Assembly: GCA_036732755.1 (NCBI GenBank)
Contig: DAINBU010000180.1
Location: forward strand, 1-8,088
Direction of reading: 5' to 3'
Source: DASRRB01 sp036732755
Lineage (GTDB): Bacteria > Planctomycetota > B15-G4 > SIAN01
DNA: 8,088 bases
In this document: piece after piece, positions 6,061-8,088 of the stretch
Layout: every line of letters starts with the position of its first letter
Position numbering within the stretch: position 1 is the first letter of the stretch
The notes under the pieces: generated by a model
The model's input: the letters and a program-made list of their open reading frames with translations, nothing else
Database searches by the model: none
What the model was told of the DNA's origin: nothing
Translations under genes and position numbers: made by a program

Positions 6061-7665
6061 ATGGAATTCGGACGGGCCCCCCGTGCGTTCCCGAGACTTC
6101 CTGCGTTCTCCACGTTCGCCATCGCCGTCGCCGGCCTCGCCGCCGTCGCGCGCGGAACGGACGACCAGCAGTCGCAGCGCGTGAGCGTGACCTCGACGGC
6201 CGGGCAAGCCGACCTCGGCGGCGTGGCGGCGGCGATCTCGTGGGACGGGCGGTACGTCGCGTTCGAGAGCCGGGCGACCAATCTCGTCGCGAACGACACC
6301 AACGGCGACTTCGACATCTTCGTGCACGACGGCCAGACCGGCACGACCGACCGCGTGAGCATCTCGACCGGCGGCGTTGAAGGGAACGGCGACAGCCTCG
6401 ACCCGCAGATCTCGAGCAACGGCCGCTACGTCGTATTCGACAGCGCCGCGAGCAACCTCGTCTCGGGCGACGGCAACGGCGCCTACGACGTCTTCCTGCG
6501 CGACTTGAAGGGCGGGACGACGGAGCGCGTGAGCCTCGACTCGACGGGCAAGGAAGGGAACGACGCGAGCCGCCACCCCGCCGTCTCGATGGGGGGGCGC
6601 TACGTCGCCTTCGTCAGCAGCGCGACCAATCTCGTCACCGGCGACACCAACGGCCTGGCCGACGTCTTCGTGCGCGACCGCCAGGCCGGGACCACCGAGC
6701 GCGTGAGCGTCGACTCGTCGGGCAAGCAGACCGACGGCGCGAGCACGACATGCGCGATCTCCTCGGACGGCCGCTTCGTCGCCTTCGCGAGCGCCGGCAC
6801 CAACCTGGTCTCCGGCGACACCAACGGCACCTTCGACGTCTTCGTGCGCGACCGCACGTCGGCCACCACCGAGCTCGTGAGCGTGAGCTCGTCGTGGGTC
6901 CAGGGCGACGCGGCGAGCCTCGACCCGTCGCTCTCCGCCGACGGCCGCTTCGTCGCGTTCGACAGCGCCGCCACCAACCTCGTCTCGGGCGACACCAACG
7001 GGTACTACGACGTCTTCGTGCGCGACCGCGCCGTCGGCGCCACCGCGCGCGCCAGCGTCGACTCGAGCGGCGGGCAGGGGGACGACGCGAGCAAGTACCC
7101 CGCGATCTGCGGCGACGGCCACGTGGTCGTCTTCAGCAGCCTCGCCACCAACCTGGTCCCGAACGACAGCAACGCGCGCTACGACGTGTTCACGCGCGAC
7201 GTGTCGGGGACGACCGAGCGCGTGAGCGTCGACACGAACGGCGCGCAGGGCAACGACGTGAGCGTCCTGCCGGCGATCTCGAGCGACGGCCGCTTCGTCG
7301 CCTTCGAGAGCGGCTCGACCAACCTGGTCTCGAGCGACACCAACGCGGCCTACGACGTCTTCGTGCACGGCCCCTACCTGACGCTCGAGGCGACCCCGCC
7401 CTCGCCGCCGGCCGGGGCGAAGCTCACCTTCACCACGTGGACCGGGCTGCAGCAGGCCCCGTCGCTCCTCGCGCTCGTCGACGTGAACGGCACGCCGACG
7501 TTCATGCCCGCGGCGCTGATGACCTTCGACCCCAACGGCCTGTGGGAGGTCACCACCTACGTCCCGGCGGGGCTCGCGGGGAACGTCTTCCAGTTCGAGT
7601 CCTACGGCTACGTCGAGTCCGGCTCCGTCGAGGTCTCGAACCGGGCGATCGTCGCCTTCCAGTGA
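6061..7665 (+). CDS. Secreted seven-bladed beta-propeller protein (PD40/TolB-like repeats)
   Basis: This 534-residue exported protein has a signal peptide at about 1-32 (Arg-containing N-region, hydrophobic core FAIAVAGLAAVA, likely cleavage near ARG-TD). Seven tandem units of 57-58 residues follow from residue 59, each matching S-x-DGR(Y/F)VAF-x-S-x-ATNLV-x-x-DTNG-x-x-DVFVRDR, then GTTERVSVDSSG and a variable acidic stretch. The seventh unit (406-437) stops after the DVFVHG strand. The missing final strand is supplied by QRVSVTSTAG (39-48) before unit 1, the usual velcro closure of a propeller, so one complete seven-bladed ring is expected. The units resemble PD40/WD40-like repeats of TolB and many surface proteins. 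The recurring DTNGxxD loop could bind calcium (inference). A C-terminal domain (438-534), starting PYLTLEATPPSPPAG and ending SNRAIVAFQ, looks beta-rich and unfamiliar. The start is ATG 6061, with GGAG 8 nt upstream; ATG 5914 would bury the signal peptide. Ligand and role are unknown. It is divergent from the operon, so a functional link is unproven. Confidence 0.92.
   Translation: MEFGRAPRAFPRLPAFSTFAIAVAGLAAVARGTDDQQSQRVSVTSTAGQADLGGVAAAISWDGRYVAFESRATNLVANDTNGDFDIFVHDGQTGTTDRVSISTGGVEGNGDSLDPQISSNGRYVVFDSAASNLVSGDGNGAYDVFLRDLKGGTTERVSLDSTGKEGNDASRHPAVSMGGRYVAFVSSATNLVTGDTNGLADVFVRDRQAGTTERVSVDSSGKQTDGASTTCAISSDGRFVAFASAGTNLVSGDTNGTFDVFVRDRTSATTELVSVSSSWVQGDAASLDPSLSADGRFVAFDSAATNLVSGDTNGYYDVFVRDRAVGATARASVDSSGGQGDDASKYPAICGDGHVVVFSSLATNLVPNDSNARYDVFTRDVSGTTERVSVDTNGAQGNDVSVLPAISSDGRFVAFESGSTNLVSSDTNAAYDVFVHGPYLTLEATPPSPPAGAKLTFTTWTGLQQAPSLLALVDVNGTPTFMPAALMTFDPNGLWEVTTYVPAGLAGNVFQFESYGYVESGSVEVSNRAIVAFQ
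6235..7371 (+). repeat. Seven tandem 174-bp coding repeats (propeller blades)
   Basis: Units begin at 6235, 6409, 6583, 6757, 6931, 7105 and 7276. The first five are exactly 174 bp, the sixth is 171 bp (one codon lost near GTTER), and the seventh is cut after 96 bp. Conservation is visible in the DNA as well as the protein, for example the recurring GACGTCTTCGTGCGCGACCG and forms close to ACCAACCTCGTCTCGGGCGA. Units 2 to 5 look most alike; unit 6 has diverged at DGHVVVF and DSNAR. This suggests growth by unequal duplication followed by drift. Confidence 0.9.
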
Positions 7666-7667
7666 GA

Positions 7668-7679
7668 GCCGGTCCCGGC
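7668..7679. terminator. Short GC hairpin between convergent genes, doubtful terminator
   Basis: GCCGGTCCCGGC starts 2 nt after the stop of the propeller gene and can fold into a 4-bp GC stem with a 4-nt loop. It is in the 31-nt gap between two convergent genes, where termination in both directions is expected. No T-run follows on either strand, so it is at best a weak or Rho-assisted element. Confidence 0.2.
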
Positions 7680-7696
7680 AGGCGCGACCGCTCCGT

Positions 7697-8088
7697 TCAC
7701 TTCGGGGGTTTGCGGCGGAGCGCGAGCGCGGCCGCGGCGACGGCGCGCTGCAGCGCCGGGTCGAGGTCGGGGCAGGCGATCAGCCGCGGATGGCGGCTGG
7801 AGAGGACGCGCCGCGCGAAGTCCTTGAGGGCCTCGCGCTCCTCGTCGCCCCGCGGGACGACGTCGCAGCGCGCCGCGGCGGCGAGCAGCGGCGCGGGCGC
7901 CGGTCCGGGGCGGCGCAGCGCGGCGACCTCGTCGTCGGCGAGAGTGAGCTCGACCGTCTCGTCGAAGAGGCGGCGGTCGTCGATCAGGTGCGCCCGCTCG
8001 ACCAGGCGCGCGCGCGAGTCGGGAGGACGCGGCGCGACGACGTCGGGGTCGAGCAGGATGAACGGATCCTCGATGGCTTCGGCGGGAA
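7697..8088 (-). CDS. Partial unknown protein, C-terminal 130 residues, start beyond the right edge
   Basis: The minus strand is open from the right edge down to TGA at 7699-7697, with no stop in 130 codons and strong G/C preference at third positions, the coding signature of this window. No ATG is present, so the gene starts outside. The visible part begins PAEAIEDPFILLDPDVVAPR and continues with an Arg/Glu/Asp-rich segment (RARLVERAHLIDDRRLFDE, then EREALKDFARRVLSS). It ends in an Ala-rich helix and RRKPPK. It looks soluble, partly helical and charged, with no membrane segment or recognisable catalytic motif. I do not recognise the family. It converges on the propeller gene with a 31-nt gap. 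An alternative is a fortuitous open frame in GC-rich DNA, but the reasonable amino-acid mix (not the Arg/Gly/Ala excess of shadow frames) favours a real gene. Confidence 0.7.
   Translation of the reverse strand, partial: PAEAIEDPFILLDPDVVAPRPPDSRARLVERAHLIDDRRLFDETVELTLADDEVAALRRPGPAPAPLLAAAARCDVVPRGDEEREALKDFARRVLSSRHPRLIACPDLDPALQRAVAAAALALRRKPPK

Noticed and set aside
5784..6419. N-terminal extension of the NosL-like gene up to 6419
   Set aside because: It would run antisense through the first part of the propeller gene and put the membrane segment more than 200 residues into the protein. GTG 5783, with GAGG upstream, gives a normal compact protein.
5683..7368. A minus-strand open frame of 561 codons opposite the propeller gene
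   Set aside because: It is a shadow of the tandem repeats: its apparent repeats are simply the complement of the blade units, and it would overlap the divergent promoter region and the NosL-like start.
1..8088. Search for CRISPR arrays, tRNA or rRNA genes, insertion sequences and integrase or transposase genes
   Set aside because: No repeat-spacer pattern, cloverleaf-like segment, rRNA-like stretch, terminal inverted repeats or mobile-element protein was seen. The only tandem repeats are coding blades.

Overview
The window is very GC-rich DNA (by eye well above 65% G+C, with codon third positions almost always G or C). It is densely packed and bacterial in layout, with overlapping or nearly abutting genes. 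The gene types are a secreted FG-GAP/ASPIC-UnbV lipoprotein, a secreted protein of PD40/TolB-like propeller repeats, and a NosL-like protein beside an ABC exporter. These fit a high-GC Gram-negative lineage such as Planctomycetota or Myxococcota-like bacteria. That placement is inference from style; no marker gene or RNA gene is present.

Layout. Positions 1-217 have no gene I can support. From 5783 down to 218 on the minus strand runs one tightly coupled six-gene operon. In order of transcription it encodes: (1) a NosL-like membrane-anchored small protein (5783-5319); (2) a 620-residue lipoprotein with seven FG-GAP-type DxDGDG loops and a C-terminal ASPIC/UnbV domain (5314-3452); (3) a 107-residue single-pass protein starting at TTG inside the end of the lipoprotein gene (3465-3142); (4) a MacB/FtsX-type ABC permease (3136-1991); (5) its LolD/MacB-type ATPase (1994-1311, sharing an ATGA start/stop overlap with the permease); (6) an 8-TM membrane protein whose three Cys/His motifs are all predicted on the outer face (1303-218). 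All junctions are between a 14-nt overlap and an 8-nt gap.

Positions 5784-6060 form a divergent intergenic region with an 8-bp perfect inverted repeat. From 6061 to 7665 on the plus strand lies a secreted protein made of seven blade-like repeats of about 58 residues (174-bp periodicity in the DNA), followed by a C-terminal domain of about 97 residues that is probably beta-rich. Converging on it from the right edge is the 3' part of a minus-strand gene (7697 to beyond 8088) that I do not recognise.

The minus-strand operon is the most interesting item. It has the same kinds of parts as the NosDFYL copper-site maturation system: an ABC ATPase, an ABC permease, a NosL-like chaperone and a large repeat protein outside the membrane. 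The permease, however, is of the MacB/FtsX type, the outer protein is an FG-GAP lipoprotein instead of a NosD beta-helix, and two unfamiliar Cys-containing membrane proteins are added. No NosZ is visible. I infer a cell-envelope metal or cofactor handling/assembly system. The parts are seen in the sequence; the joint function is a hypothesis.
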